From Hyphobacterium sp. CCMP332 (GTDB lineage: Bacteria > Bacteroidota > Bacteroidia > Cytophagales > CCMP332), in contig CP058647.1 of assembly GCA_014323545.1 (NCBI GenBank), forward strand, positions 2,830,001 to 2,894,000: a stretch of 64,000 nt of DNA, in the 5' to 3' direction. The position numbers and the translations under genes are program-made. Shown in pieces: positions 16,516 through 25,939 of this stretch; positions within the stretch are counted from its first letter, which is position 1, and every line of letters begins with the position of its first letter. The notes below the pieces were generated by a model, which worked only from the letters and a program-made list of their open reading frames with translations, ran no database searches and had not been told where the DNA came from.

Positions 16516-19485
16516 ATGAATTTCAATATAGCTGAAAATACTAAAATCCACATTCAATTTTACAATTGGTCTCTAATTTTCCTTTGCATTTTTTTTTCTA
16601 CTAATGACATCAGTGCTCAGTTTTATCGACTGGATAAATACTCAGAACTGGATGGTTTAATCTCATCTTCCGTCAATACTATTTTTCAGGATAACAGGGA
16701 TTATATTTGGCTGGGAACAGAAAAAGGTCTTTCAATTTACAATGGTTATGAGTTTAAAAACTATACAAAAGCCGATGGACTCAACAATAATTTTATAAAA
16801 TGTATTTATCAGAGTTCTGATAATAGTATCTGGGTTGGAAGCAATGAAGGAATAAATAAAATTAATCCTTCACTGGGGCCTGATGCACCATTTATCAATA
16901 TTCAAAAAGGCCTGATTGTAACCTCAATAATTGAGTACAATAATGCCATGTTCTTTAGCTCAAACATTGGATTACATAAATTGATAAACAATGATTCAAT
17001 TGAACTAATTGAATTACCCAGAATAAGGGACCTTAACCTTTGTGAAGGGAAACTTTTAATAGGTTCTACCAGTGGATTATACGAATACCTTACCGAAAGC
17101 AAATCAATTGAAAAAATATGGGCTTCATCGGGATCTGAATCTGTAAGATCAATAATGGATAACGGCAATTCATCATTGCTGATCGGCACTATGAATGAAA
17201 TTATTGAATTAAACAAAGACTATACCTCAAGTCATAAAATAGCCGATGTTGAGCGCATTTCACATCTTATGCAAGACTCTCAAAAACGCACATGGATTGC
17301 CTCTGAAAATGGATTGAATATTTTGACGGATGATAGCTTAAGATCATTTAAAGATTCCGATTTAAAAAAAACCTGCTCTTATGTGTTAGAAGATCGCGAA
17401 AAAAATATTTGGATTGCCGGTATTGATGGATTAATGAAATATTCAGAATACCCTTTCGACCGAATTGATTTTACAAGCTCAATTGAAAGCAATGGTATTA
17501 GTGCAGTTCTCAACAGCACTGAAGGAAAACTGTGGTATGGCACATCAGCAGGGCAGATTTGGATCGAAGATTTAAAGGGAGATAAATATCAATTTGAGCC
17601 GGTGAATCAATATTCAGGCAACAAACCCATCAATGATATATTTGAAGATTCCAATGGCAAAATTTGGATTAGCACACTTCTCAATGGTGTATTAACATGG
17701 GATGGGAATAATCTGCAATCTCTAAAGGATCCCAAAGGGCTTCTTCGGTTTTTTATTTTTGATATTGAAGAAGCATCCAATGGTGCAATGTGGTTTGGAG
17801 GAGCGAGAGGCTTGATAAAATATGAAAATGACGCTTTTGAATACTTCACCTTCGCTAATTCTGATCAAACTCCTTTTGTCAATGATATTTTCATTGATTC
17901 AGACGAACGAATCTGGCTTTCATTAAATTCCGGACTTGGAGTGATTAGAAATAATAAAATTTTCAAATTCTCTGAATTTGAAGGCATTAGCTGCAATCAA
18001 CTCAGTGCGACTAAGGAAAATACATTTTATGCTGCGACATCTACGTTTGGAATAATTCGATTTAAATTTTTTAATGATTCCATCAAGTTTGAAGCAGATA
18101 TAACGATTCAAGAGGGACTTGCAAATAATAATGTTAATGCCCTTCATATTGATGTAAATGAAAATGTTTGGGCCGGAACAGAATTGGGTATAAATAAAAT
18201 CAAAAATGGAAATCCAACAGAGTTATTCAAGGTAGGAGAAAATCTAAAAAGGTCGAAATGCTTTTTGCGAGCAATTGCAGAAAATAGCTCAGATATATTA
18301 GTCGGTACCTACGACGGAGCCATAAAAATTTCCAAAACTTCGGAAAAAGATACCTATGTAAGGCCCAAAACTTATATCACTAAAATCTCCATCTTAAACG
18401 ACAATTTTGATAGCACTAAGGTCAAGCAGGATGGTTTTGTTTATAATTTACCGGTAAACCTTCGATTGCCATATAATGCGAATTTTATTGCTTTCAGTTT
18501 TGAGGGACTTTCATTTGAAACTGCCGAAAGACCAGAATATCAGTTCAGGTTAAAAGGATTGGAGAAAGAGTTTTCGGAACCCGGTAAAGAACGAAATTTT
18601 ACCTATGCCAATCTGGATAATGGGAAATATACATTTGAAGTCAGATCGCGTAAAACTAATGAGAAATGGTCGGATGAAGTTGCCAGTTTTTCTTTTGAAA
18701 TAAAACCTCCATTTTGGGAAGAATGGTGGTTCCGGATTTTGATAGTAACACTCTTTTTTGGTTCTATTTTTTTAATAGTAAATGGCAGGATACAAAACAT
18801 AAGAAAAGAAGAAAAAGAAAAATCAGACTTGAACAGGAAAATAGCAGAATTCAGACTGACTGCTCTAAGAGCCCAAATGAATCCACATTTTATTTTCAAT
18901 GCCCTTTATTCGATTCAGCATTTCATAACCACAAATGAAAAAGAAGCAGCTATTAATTATCTGGCCAAATTCGCTAGTTTAATCCGCTTGATTCTTGAGA
19001 AGTCGGATAAAAATGAGATTCAGCTTTCCGAAGAGGTCAAAATGCTGGATTTATATCTGGATCTTGAAAAACTCCGTTTTGATAATAAATTTGAATACGC
19101 AATACAGGTGGATCGGGCCATTCATGAAGAAGATACTGCCATTCCTTATTTACTAATACAGCCTTTTGTGGAAAATGCGGTAATTCACGGAGTTGGTTAC
19201 AAGAAAGAAAATGGCCTCATCAGTATTAAATTTTTACCATGCGATGATGAAAACCACTTGCTTTGTATTGTTGAGGATAATGGTGTGGGACGAGAAGAGG
19301 CTGAAAGACTAAAAAAACCTAGCCCAATAAAAAGTCAATCACTGGGACTCAAAGTAAATAATGAACGATTGGAAATTTTGAATCCAAATAAAATAAAGGA
19401 AACATCCGTGAAAATTACTGATCTTTCAAATGAAAAAGGTGACCCTGAGGGTACAAGGGTAGAAATTAGAATTCCAATAAGCTAA
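16516..19485 (+). CDS. Propeller-sensor histidine kinase (Y_Y_Y, LytS-type His_kinase)
   Basis: A 989-residue membrane sensor. A signal peptide ending DISAQ is followed by about a dozen two-component propeller repeats (IWLGTEKGLSIYNG type, about 40-600). A Y_Y_Y domain (YQFRLKGLEKEFSE, around 660-730), one membrane helix (about 735-755), a His_kinase domain with AQMNPHFIFNAL containing the phospho-accepting His, and a HATPase region (VEDNGVGREEA) follow. This is the non-hybrid LytS/YehU arrangement. It should sense an extracellular ligand and phosphorylate the LytTR regulator 4 bp downstream. I chose the ATG at 16516; a TTG at 16495 would add seven residues before the signal peptide. Confidence 0.92.
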   Translation: MNFNIAENTKIHIQFYNWSLIFLCIFFSTNDISAQFYRLDKYSELDGLISSSVNTIFQDNRDYIWLGTEKGLSIYNGYEFKNYTKADGLNNNFIKCIYQSSDNSIWVGSNEGINKINPSLGPDAPFINIQKGLIVTSIIEYNNAMFFSSNIGLHKLINNDSIELIELPRIRDLNLCEGKLLIGSTSGLYEYLTESKSIEKIWASSGSESVRSIMDNGNSSLLIGTMNEIIELNKDYTSSHKIADVERISHLMQDSQKRTWIASENGLNILTDDSLRSFKDSDLKKTCSYVLEDREKNIWIAGIDGLMKYSEYPFDRIDFTSSIESNGISAVLNSTEGKLWYGTSAGQIWIEDLKGDKYQFEPVNQYSGNKPINDIFEDSNGKIWISTLLNGVLTWDGNNLQSLKDPKGLLRFFIFDIEEASNGAMWFGGARGLIKYENDAFEYFTFANSDQTPFVNDIFIDSDERIWLSLNSGLGVIRNNKIFKFSEFEGISCNQLSATKENTFYAATSTFGIIRFKFFNDSIKFEADITIQEGLANNNVNALHIDVNENVWAGTELGINKIKNGNPTELFKVGENLKRSKCFLRAIAENSSDILVGTYDGAIKISKTSEKDTYVRPKTYITKISILNDNFDSTKVKQDGFVYNLPVNLRLPYNANFIAFSFEGLSFETAERPEYQFRLKGLEKEFSEPGKERNFTYANLDNGKYTFEVRSRKTNEKWSDEVASFSFEIKPPFWEEWWFRILIVTLFFGSIFLIVNGRIQNIRKEEKEKSDLNRKIAEFRLTALRAQMNPHFIFNALYSIQHFITTNEKEAAINYLAKFASLIRLILEKSDKNEIQLSEEVKMLDLYLDLEKLRFDNKFEYAIQVDRAIHEEDTAIPYLLIQPFVENAVIHGVGYKKENGLISIKFLPCDDENHLLCIVEDNGVGREEAERLKKPSPIKSQSLGLKVNNERLEILNPNKIKETSVKITDLSNEKGDPEGTRVEIRIPIS

Positions 19486-19489
19486 GCTT

Positions 19490-20236
19490 ATGATCAATTG
19501 TATAATAGTTGATGATGAAAGAAGAGGAAGAGAGGCCCTTTCAAATATGATTTCTGAATACTGTCCTCAAATCCAGGTTTTGGAGACTTTAGAGTCTGTA
19601 GATCAGGCATTAAAAGCAATTTCTGCACTTAAGCCGGAATTGGTTTTTCTGGATGTTGAGCTGCAGGGGGAAACGGGTTTTGATTTATTGGACATGGTTC
19701 CAAAAATTGATTTTGAAGTCATATTCACCACCGCTCATGAACATTATGCGCTTAAGGCCATTAAATTTTCGGCCATTGATTATATTTTGAAACCTATTAG
19801 CACGGAGGATTTAAAAGAAGCTGTTAAAAAGGCCGAAGAAAAATTGTCAAATAAATCACTACATGAAAATTTTGACATTCTCCTCAAGAACATAAAAAAC
19901 TCCAATAAAAAACAACATAAAATTGCTTTGGCTTCCTCGGACGGATATATGTTTACTGAAGTGTCTGATATTTTGTATTGCACCGCGGATGGAAATTACA
20001 CCTACTTTTTTACCAAAAACACCGGTAAAATTCTGGTTTCCAAAAACATCAAAGAATACGAAGGGCTTTTAAATGACCATAATTTTTTCCGTATTCACCG
20101 TTCTCATTTAATAAATATGGATGAAGTTAAAAAATATGTGAGGGGAGAAGGTGGCTATGTCATCATGTCCGACGGGTCATCATTAGACGTTTCCAAGCGG
20201 AGAAAAGAGCAATTTATTTCTTTACTTGCGAAGTAG
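19490..20236 (+). CDS. LytTR-family response regulator
   Basis: A 248-residue regulator: receiver domain (1-120) with acidic pocket D8/D9 and phosphoacceptor D55 (LVFLDVEL), K in ILKPIS, and a C-terminal LytTR DNA-binding domain (about 145-245; EVSDILYCTADGNYT, FFRIHRSHLIN). LytTR proteins bind direct repeats upstream of targets. Its partner is the sensor kinase just upstream; the target genes are not visible. Confidence 0.94.
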   Translation: MINCIIVDDERRGREALSNMISEYCPQIQVLETLESVDQALKAISALKPELVFLDVELQGETGFDLLDMVPKIDFEVIFTTAHEHYALKAIKFSAIDYILKPISTEDLKEAVKKAEEKLSNKSLHENFDILLKNIKNSNKKQHKIALASSDGYMFTEVSDILYCTADGNYTYFFTKNTGKILVSKNIKEYEGLLNDHNFFRIHRSHLINMDEVKKYVRGEGGYVIMSDGSSLDVSKRRKEQFISLLAK

Positions 20237-20239
20237 TTT

Positions 20240-22219
20240 ATGCTTCGTTTTTTATTCCTTTTATCAGTTTGCACGATCATTTTATCTTGCTCGGAAAAAA
20301 GTGAAATCTTCAAAAATCAAGCCTTTGAATATCAAAGAGATTTCAATCGAGATGAAATTTGTGCAATACTAATCCACAAAGATCACAGACAAGGAGATAG
20401 TTTAAAGCAATTTATTAATTCTAATGATCTGGATGTCCAGTATGAATTGGCCCTGGCATTTGCTTCTATGCAGGAATGTGAATTGGCTGCTTTATTATTA
20501 GACAAAGCACCCTTTATAGAATATCCGACTGTCCGAGCGATGATTTATTATGCATATGGTCAAAGTTGTAGAAATGCGAATACCGAAAAACTTCTGGAAT
20601 TGGCAAAATACGAAAAGGACAGTCTTGCACAGGTACAATTGGCTGAAGCCGTAGGGAAATCTTCCAAATCCGAGGATTTAGTTTCATTCATTAATAAGAG
20701 CAATTTATTTAATGATTATGCCATCGCGCGATGCTTGTATCAGTTTTCACAGCGTAATGTGTTCTACGATAAAAGCATAGAAAAAATGGTTGGTCTTTTG
20801 GAACACGGATCTTCAAAAGTGAGAATGACTGCTTCTAACATGCTGGCAAGATTAAAAGGCGAAGACCTGGTAAATTATGCAGAAAAGCTCATCGAAGTTT
20901 TAAAATCTGATAGTTCTGCAGGGGTTAGAATGAATATTGCTACAGCCTTTAATAAAATTAATGGTTCCCAATTTGCAGAGACATTAATAGAAATAGCTTT
21001 GGACAGTACCGAAAATTTTAGAGTCAGGGTCAATGCCATCAACTCGCTGAATTATTATCATTATGCGACTTATGCACCTAAACTAATTTCATTGTTTAAT
21101 GAATCTAAGCTCAATATCCAATTGGAAACAGGCGGCTATTTTCTAAATCGTTGTGAACGTACAGAATGGAATAAAATAGCGCTGCTCAAGGATAATTCAC
21201 AAAATCCGCAGGTAAAAGCAATGATGCACGAAATCCTATTGAAGTTTGCAAACAAGGATGAAAAACCGGCGGTCAACTCACATATTCTATCCAACATGAA
21301 CAATGAAATTGACCCATTTGCAAAGTCGTTTTATATAAAAGCCCTTAAAAGCTGGCCGGATAACTATAATGTTCTGGCAGATATTGTTTTAGGCTCTCAT
21401 GATCTTGTTTCTAAGTCCAATGCAATGCAAGTCTTTTTCGAGTTAAGCAAAGCTGATATGTTTAAAAGTATTAGTGATTATCAGGAGCAAAAAACAAGAA
21501 ATAAACTCATATCCTATTTTAGTCGTGTTTTTCAAATGGCCATATTGTCGGGAGATCCGACATTAATCGGATACGGTGCCAAAGGTTTGAGAAATGAAGA
21601 AATAGATTTTGTAGGACAATTGGAAAACACTGACTTCATAGCAGTAACCATGAACAATATTCCATTGCCAAAGGATATAGAAACTTATATTGATCTTGAA
21701 AAAACATTGGCATTTGTGCAGGGGAAAGAAATTCCCAAAAAAAGGCCTCCTTTAAATCATTTTGTTGATATCGATCAGTTAAAATCATTTTCTTCTTTAA
21801 AAAAGGCCAGGGTCAAAACCAATAAAGGAGCTTTCCAATTGGAATTTGATCATAAAATGGCTCCGGCTACCGTTGCTAATTTTATAGAACTGAGTCAAAA
21901 TAGCTTTTATGATTCACTGAGGTTTCACCGCGTTGAAAATAATTTTGTTGTTCAGGGCGGATGCCCACGAGGCGATGGATGGGGTTCATCGGGAGAATCC
22001 ATTCGATCTGAATTTGGCCCAAAATATTATAAAACCGGATCTGTAGGCATGGCCTCTGCTGGTAAGGATACCGAAAGTTGTCAATGGTTTGTTACGCATT
22101 ATCCCAGCATTCACCTTGATGGTTCTTATACCAATTTTGCAAGGGTCACAGAAGGGATGGAAGTAGTTTTTAATTTGGCAGTAGGTGACACTGTTTTAAG
22201 CGTAGAAATTTTCCCATAA
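20240..22219 (+). CDS. HEAT-repeat/cyclophilin peptidyl-prolyl isomerase lipoprotein
   Basis: A 659-residue lipoprotein: lipobox ILSC with C17, a long alpha-helical region of HEAT-like repeats (about 40-500), then a cyclophilin domain (about 515-655). The domain shows FHRVENNFVVQGG, SVGMASAGKDTESCQWFV and LDGSYTNFARV, where canonical cyclophilins have GSQFFI. It should isomerise or chaperone proline-containing proteins at the periplasmic face; a scaffold role for the repeats is inferred. It begins 3 bp after the LytTR gene and probably shares its transcript. A terminator follows at 22226. Confidence 0.9.
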   Translation: MLRFLFLLSVCTIILSCSEKSEIFKNQAFEYQRDFNRDEICAILIHKDHRQGDSLKQFINSNDLDVQYELALAFASMQECELAALLLDKAPFIEYPTVRAMIYYAYGQSCRNANTEKLLELAKYEKDSLAQVQLAEAVGKSSKSEDLVSFINKSNLFNDYAIARCLYQFSQRNVFYDKSIEKMVGLLEHGSSKVRMTASNMLARLKGEDLVNYAEKLIEVLKSDSSAGVRMNIATAFNKINGSQFAETLIEIALDSTENFRVRVNAINSLNYYHYATYAPKLISLFNESKLNIQLETGGYFLNRCERTEWNKIALLKDNSQNPQVKAMMHEILLKFANKDEKPAVNSHILSNMNNEIDPFAKSFYIKALKSWPDNYNVLADIVLGSHDLVSKSNAMQVFFELSKADMFKSISDYQEQKTRNKLISYFSRVFQMAILSGDPTLIGYGAKGLRNEEIDFVGQLENTDFIAVTMNNIPLPKDIETYIDLEKTLAFVQGKEIPKKRPPLNHFVDIDQLKSFSSLKKARVKTNKGAFQLEFDHKMAPATVANFIELSQNSFYDSLRFHRVENNFVVQGGCPRGDGWGSSGESIRSEFGPKYYKTGSVGMASAGKDTESCQWFVTHYPSIHLDGSYTNFARVTEGMEVVFNLAVGDTVLSVEIFP

Positions 22220-22225
22220 TAAAAA

Positions 22226-22250
22226 GCCCCGATAAGATATTTATCGAGGC
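22226..22250. terminator. Bidirectional terminator between PPIase and htrA
   Basis: GCCCCGATAA pairs with TTATCGAGGC over ten positions with one C-A mismatch and a five-base loop. It is flanked by A5 on the left, which gives U5 for minus-strand transcription (htrA); the T-run on the right (CTTTTA) is weaker for the plus strand. It lies between two convergent genes. Confidence 0.8.
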
Positions 22251-22270
22251 CAATCTTTTATAGCTGATAA

Positions 22271-23728
22271 TTATTTTCCAAATGCGTAATAAAATTCCCC
22301 CTCTTTGCCCGGGTAAATTCCTTCCAGCATGACACCACCTTCTTCATTTTCAATCATCTTTAAAAAGTGATCGGTATCTCTTACTTCTTTTTTATTCACC
22401 TTAAGGACAATAAAGCCGGGTGCGATCGAAGTGAATCTCCTCACTTTTCCGGGACCTATTTTTTCAATTTTTATGCCATTGCTGAGTTTTAATTCTTCTT
22501 TTTCGGATTCAGTCAATTCACTGACCGAAATACCTAAATCCGATAATAATTCCGGCTTTTCAACTTTGGCCAGATATTCAGTATTTCCATTTTTATTGTT
22601 AAGTACTACGAGATAATCCTTTTCGTCGCCATTGCGCAAAACGGTTATATTGACCTCTTCACCCGGACGTTTTCTGCCCACTTTCTCCTGCAACTCAGGT
22701 GAACTTTTTACTTCTGCACCATCCACAGCTATTATCACGTCTCCTTTTTTTATTCCCGCCTGGGCTGCCGCACTATTTGCAGTAAGGGAATCGACCAATA
22801 CTCCGGTATTTGTTCCCAGATTTTGATCATCCGCTATCATGGGGTTTACATTTCTGATCATGACCCCAAGGAATCCTCTTTGAACCGTTCCATATTCGAT
22901 TAAATCCTGCGTTACTTTTTGAACTATATTCGAGGGTACCGCAAAAGCATAACCGGTATAAGTTCCTGTAGGAGTGGCAATGGCAGTATTTATTCCAATT
23001 AAATCACCATTGAGATCTACCAGCGCCCCCCCGCTATTCCCTCGGTTTATTGCGGCATCTGTTTGAATAAATGATTCTATCGCATAGTTATCCCTAAGTA
23101 TATTGATGTTTCTTGCTTTTGCACTTACGATACCTGCAGTTACGGTAGAGGCCAGATTAAAAGGATTTCCTACAGCCAATACCCAGGAGCCTACTTTCAC
23201 CTGATCGCTATTGGCAAAAGCCACATAAGGCAAATTTTCTTCATCAATTTTAATAACTGCGAGATCAGTAGAAGGATCCGTACCTATTAGGGTAGCCTCA
23301 AAAGTCCTGTTATCGTTGAGGGTAACTTCTAATTTATTTGATCTGTCTACCACATGATTATTGGTGACGATATAACCATTATCAGCAATGAGTACACCGG
23401 ATCCCGAGGCCTGACTTTCTCTTGGTTGGCTGGGAAACATGTCTTCACCAAAAAATTCTCTAAAGGGGTTGGGTGGCATCACCGGATTTACATTGTTAGA
23501 TACAGTTGATTTGATGTGTACAACTGCTTCTGTAGTTTTTTCAGCTGCATAGGTAAAATCCAAACCGGGAAAATTGCCCTGTTCTCCCGGCTGACTTGCA
23601 AATACTGCTGGAGTGTTCGACTCCTTTAGAATGACCTTTTCGCTGTCTTTGTTAAATAAATGGGTTATTGATGTTGCCAGTGCGGTACTCAGTATCGCAA
23701 CAAGCAAAACAAGCTTGATATTTTTCAT
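22271..23728 (-). CDS. htrA: HtrA/DegP-family periplasmic serine protease
   Basis: A 485-residue protease: a hydrophobic N-terminal segment (about 5-24), then a trypsin-like domain with catalytic H125 (TNNHVV), D155 (STDLAV) and S232 (RGNSGGAL). Two PDZ domains follow (about 285-375 and 405-480), the second divergent. HtrA proteins degrade or refold misfolded envelope proteins under stress. A putative sigma-54 type promoter and a perfect inverted repeat precede it (see those entries), suggesting stress-responsive control. It is separated from kdsB by 106 bp and so is probably transcribed alone. Confidence 0.95.
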   Translation of the reverse strand: MKNIKLVLLVAILSTALATSITHLFNKDSEKVILKESNTPAVFASQPGEQGNFPGLDFTYAAEKTTEAVVHIKSTVSNNVNPVMPPNPFREFFGEDMFPSQPRESQASGSGVLIADNGYIVTNNHVVDRSNKLEVTLNDNRTFEATLIGTDPSTDLAVIKIDEENLPYVAFANSDQVKVGSWVLAVGNPFNLASTVTAGIVSAKARNINILRDNYAIESFIQTDAAINRGNSGGALVDLNGDLIGINTAIATPTGTYTGYAFAVPSNIVQKVTQDLIEYGTVQRGFLGVMIRNVNPMIADDQNLGTNTGVLVDSLTANSAAAQAGIKKGDVIIAVDGAEVKSSPELQEKVGRKRPGEEVNITVLRNGDEKDYLVVLNNKNGNTEYLAKVEKPELLSDLGISVSELTESEKEELKLSNGIKIEKIGPGKVRRFTSIAPGFIVLKVNKKEVRDTDHFLKMIENEEGGVMLEGIYPGKEGEFYYAFGK

Positions 23729-23795
23729 TTCTAATAAGTTTAATTATGACAATTCTTCAACGCCTTGACCTGCGTTTTTCTTGCATTTTTATAAA

Positions 23796-23809
23796 CAATC
23801 TTTGTGCCA
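23796..23809 (-). promoter_or_regulatory. Putative sigma-54-like promoter of htrA
   Basis: On the minus strand TGGCAC (23809-23804) is followed after five bases by TTG (23798-23796). This fits the -24/-12 consensus TGGCAC-N5-TTGC except that T replaces the C after TTG. The predicted start is about 56 bases before the htrA ATG. The match is by eye; the activator and RpoN are not in the window. Confidence 0.5.
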
Positions 23810-23818
23810 ATGCGGGTT

Positions 23819-23835
23819 AATGTCAGAATGACATT
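23819..23835. promoter_or_regulatory. Perfect palindrome (possible operator/UAS) upstream of htrA
   Basis: AATGTCA-GAA-TGACATT is a perfect 7-bp inverted repeat with a 3-bp centre. It lies nine bases upstream of the TGGCAC element, and its last base overlaps the kdsB stop codon. Symmetry and position suggest a regulator site for the htrA promoter. From memory, similar TGTCA-N3-TGACA palindromes precede chaperone and protease genes in Bacteroidetes, but I cannot verify that here. Confidence 0.5.
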
Positions 23836-24581
23836 TATATAAGTCCCTGATTTTTGAGTTTTTCTAGGTCGGCTGGCGAATCTATATTGGGTGATTCAAA
23901 ATCTGTAAAAGCCAGTTTTATTTTGTATCCGTTTTCTATCCAGCGCAATTGCTCCAATGATTCTGAGCTTTCCAGATTTGATCTTTTCAGTTTACAAATT
24001 GCTTTTAATACATCACTTCTGTAAGCGTAAATTCCAATATGTTTGAAATAATCATTATGAGCTAGCCAATTGCTTATTTCGGGTTCATCTCTGTTAAATG
24101 GGATCGGATGCCTGCTGAAATAGATTGCATCTCCGTTTTTAGCAAAAACAACTTTTACGGAATTGGCGTCGATTAACCGGCCGGGATCAGTGATTTTCTT
24201 TGCCAATGTTGCAAGTTCTACTTTTTGAGGATCGAGTATGTCAATTAGGGCTTCGAGCTGTCCCGGATCGATAAAAGGCTCATCACCCTGAATATTGATT
24301 ATGAAATCTCCATTAAAGCCCGATTTCTCATAGGCTTCAAAACAGCGATCTGTTCCGCTGGGATGTTCTTCTGAGGTCAATATAACTTCTGCACCTATTC
24401 TCAGTGCCTCATTTTTAATTCTTTTGTCATCTGTAGCAATGACAACTTTTTCAAAACCCGAACATTTTTTTGCCTGTTCATAAACCCTTTGGATCATTGT
24501 TTTTCCGGCAATATCAATCAATGGTTTGCCCGGAAAACGTGTAGAAGCGTATCTGGCAGGGATAATACCAAGTACTCTCAT
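23835..24581 (-). CDS. kdsB: 3-deoxy-manno-octulosonate cytidylyltransferase (CMP-KDO synthetase)
   Basis: A 248-residue nucleotidyltransferase of standard length. The N-terminal IIPARYASTRFPGKPL loop binds CTP; VIATDD, GDEPF and the SRHPIPF motif (about 153-159) mark the KdsB family, as does the late RWIENGYKI. It activates KDO for lipid A inner-core synthesis, so lipopolysaccharide is made. Its start shares one base with the stop of the NfeD gene, so the two form an operon that reads towards htrA. Confidence 0.95.
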   Translation of the reverse strand: MRVLGIIPARYASTRFPGKPLIDIAGKTMIQRVYEQAKKCSGFEKVVIATDDKRIKNEALRIGAEVILTSEEHPSGTDRCFEAYEKSGFNGDFIINIQGDEPFIDPGQLEALIDILDPQKVELATLAKKITDPGRLIDANSVKVVFAKNGDAIYFSRHPIPFNRDEPEISNWLAHNDYFKHIGIYAYRSDVLKAICKLKRSNLESSESLEQLRWIENGYKIKLAFTDFESPNIDSPADLEKLKNQGLI

Positions 24582-25918
24582 CAGACTTTCTTTACTTTTA
24601 AGGATGTGCCTTCCTCGCTTACAACAACAATATCAGAGCCCTGATCAATATGTTCGCCTCTGGAATAGGCATCGTAAATTTCATCGTCTATAATAACCTT
24701 TCCGCTTGGTCGCAATATGGTGTGAGCCTTTCCTTTTTTACCCTGAAGACTCATGGTTTTAAAATTTGATGAATAGCCTTGGGATCTCTCAAAAGTTGTT
24801 TCAAGAGCGATTCTTTTAAACATATTTGATTGACTCAGCCGTACTCCGCCAATAAACATTAGGATGATTGCTCCAAATAATCCGGCGAGAATGCTGGCCA
24901 GGGAAATAAAAATATCTGTGTTTGGTACAAAAGTAAAATCAAGCCAGTCATTGTTGAGCATTACCAATACCAATCCTCCAATTGTAAAGGTCAGACCGGC
25001 AATTCCCGCAATACCAAAACCCGGAATAATAAATACTTCAAGAATCAGCAAAACAATTCCAATAGCAAACATCAATATTTCCCAATTAGCAGCCAGGCCG
25101 TTCAAGTAATAGGGAATAAAATAAAGAATGGCAGCAATCAATGATGCCAAAATTGGAAAACCAACTCCGGGAGTTTGCAGCTCAAAATATATTCCACCTA
25201 CAATAATTAAAATTAGAACACTGCTAATAACAGGGTTGAGAAATATTGAAATGATTTTTTCAGCACTGTCTACTTCAAATTCGATAATCTCTGCATTCTC
25301 CCAGCCATTTAATTCAAGTATTTCTTCAATTGATCTCACCTTAGCCTCACAATAGTCATTCTCAATGGCTTCATCGACTGTAAAAGTCAAAACCGTTCCT
25401 TCAGGACTTACAGTATCTAAATTGATTTTTTCATCAACCATGGCTTCGGCAATTTTAGGATCTCTGCCTTTGGTTTCCGCAGTGGATCGCATGATAGAAC
25501 GCATAAAAGATTGGTATTTATCTGGTGCGGCCGCACCATCCTGAGTTACAACAGTTGCAGCACCGATGTTTGCTCCGGGTGCCATATAAATACTATCACA
25601 GGCAATGGAGATAAGTGCACCTGCTGAGATTGCTTTGGTGTTAATAAAGACATGAATAGGTTTATCGTATTCAAGAATGGCATTTCTAATGTCATTGGCA
25701 TCTGTTACCGCACCTCCATAGGTGTCCATTTCTATGATTACTGCATCCATGCTATCGGATTCAGCTTTTTCCAATGCCAAATCAATCAATCGATTTGTTC
25801 TCGGATCGATATTTGCTTTTAATTGTACTTTAAGTATTCTCTCATTTTCTGCTTTGGAAATATTGAAAACAGAAAATAGAATTAATACAGCGATTAATGA
25901 TAAAAGTCGGTTCTTCAC
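24581..25918 (-). CDS. NfeD-family membrane serine protease
   Basis: A 445-residue protein: signal peptide 1-23, a ClpP-like Ser-Lys protease domain (about 28-215) with TYGGAV, the nucleophile S98 in AISAGALIS and a candidate general base K134, then four or five membrane helices (about 225-360) and a C-terminal OB-fold NfeD domain (about 380-445). The family cleaves membrane-associated substrates such as stomatins or SPFH partners. No stomatin gene lies beside it. The start is GTG; the divergent gene begins only 21 bp away. It is coupled to kdsB by a one-base overlap. Confidence 0.9.
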   Translation of the reverse strand: MKNRLLSLIAVLILFSVFNISKAENERILKVQLKANIDPRTNRLIDLALEKAESDSMDAVIIEMDTYGGAVTDANDIRNAILEYDKPIHVFINTKAISAGALISIACDSIYMAPGANIGAATVVTQDGAAAPDKYQSFMRSIMRSTAETKGRDPKIAEAMVDEKINLDTVSPEGTVLTFTVDEAIENDYCEAKVRSIEEILELNGWENAEIIEFEVDSAEKIISIFLNPVISSVLILIIVGGIYFELQTPGVGFPILASLIAAILYFIPYYLNGLAANWEILMFAIGIVLLILEVFIIPGFGIAGIAGLTFTIGGLVLVMLNNDWLDFTFVPNTDIFISLASILAGLFGAIILMFIGGVRLSQSNMFKRIALETTFERSQGYSSNFKTMSLQGKKGKAHTILRPSGKVIIDDEIYDAYSRGEHIDQGSDIVVVSEEGTSLKVKKV

Positions 25919-25939
25919 GTTTTTAAAATAAAAAATCTT

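Noticed and set aside
23819-23835. Palindrome upstream of htrA as a terminator of kdsB
   Set aside because: The stem overlaps the stop codon by one base, has a 3-base centre and no T-run follows on the minus strand, so a regulator site is more likely.
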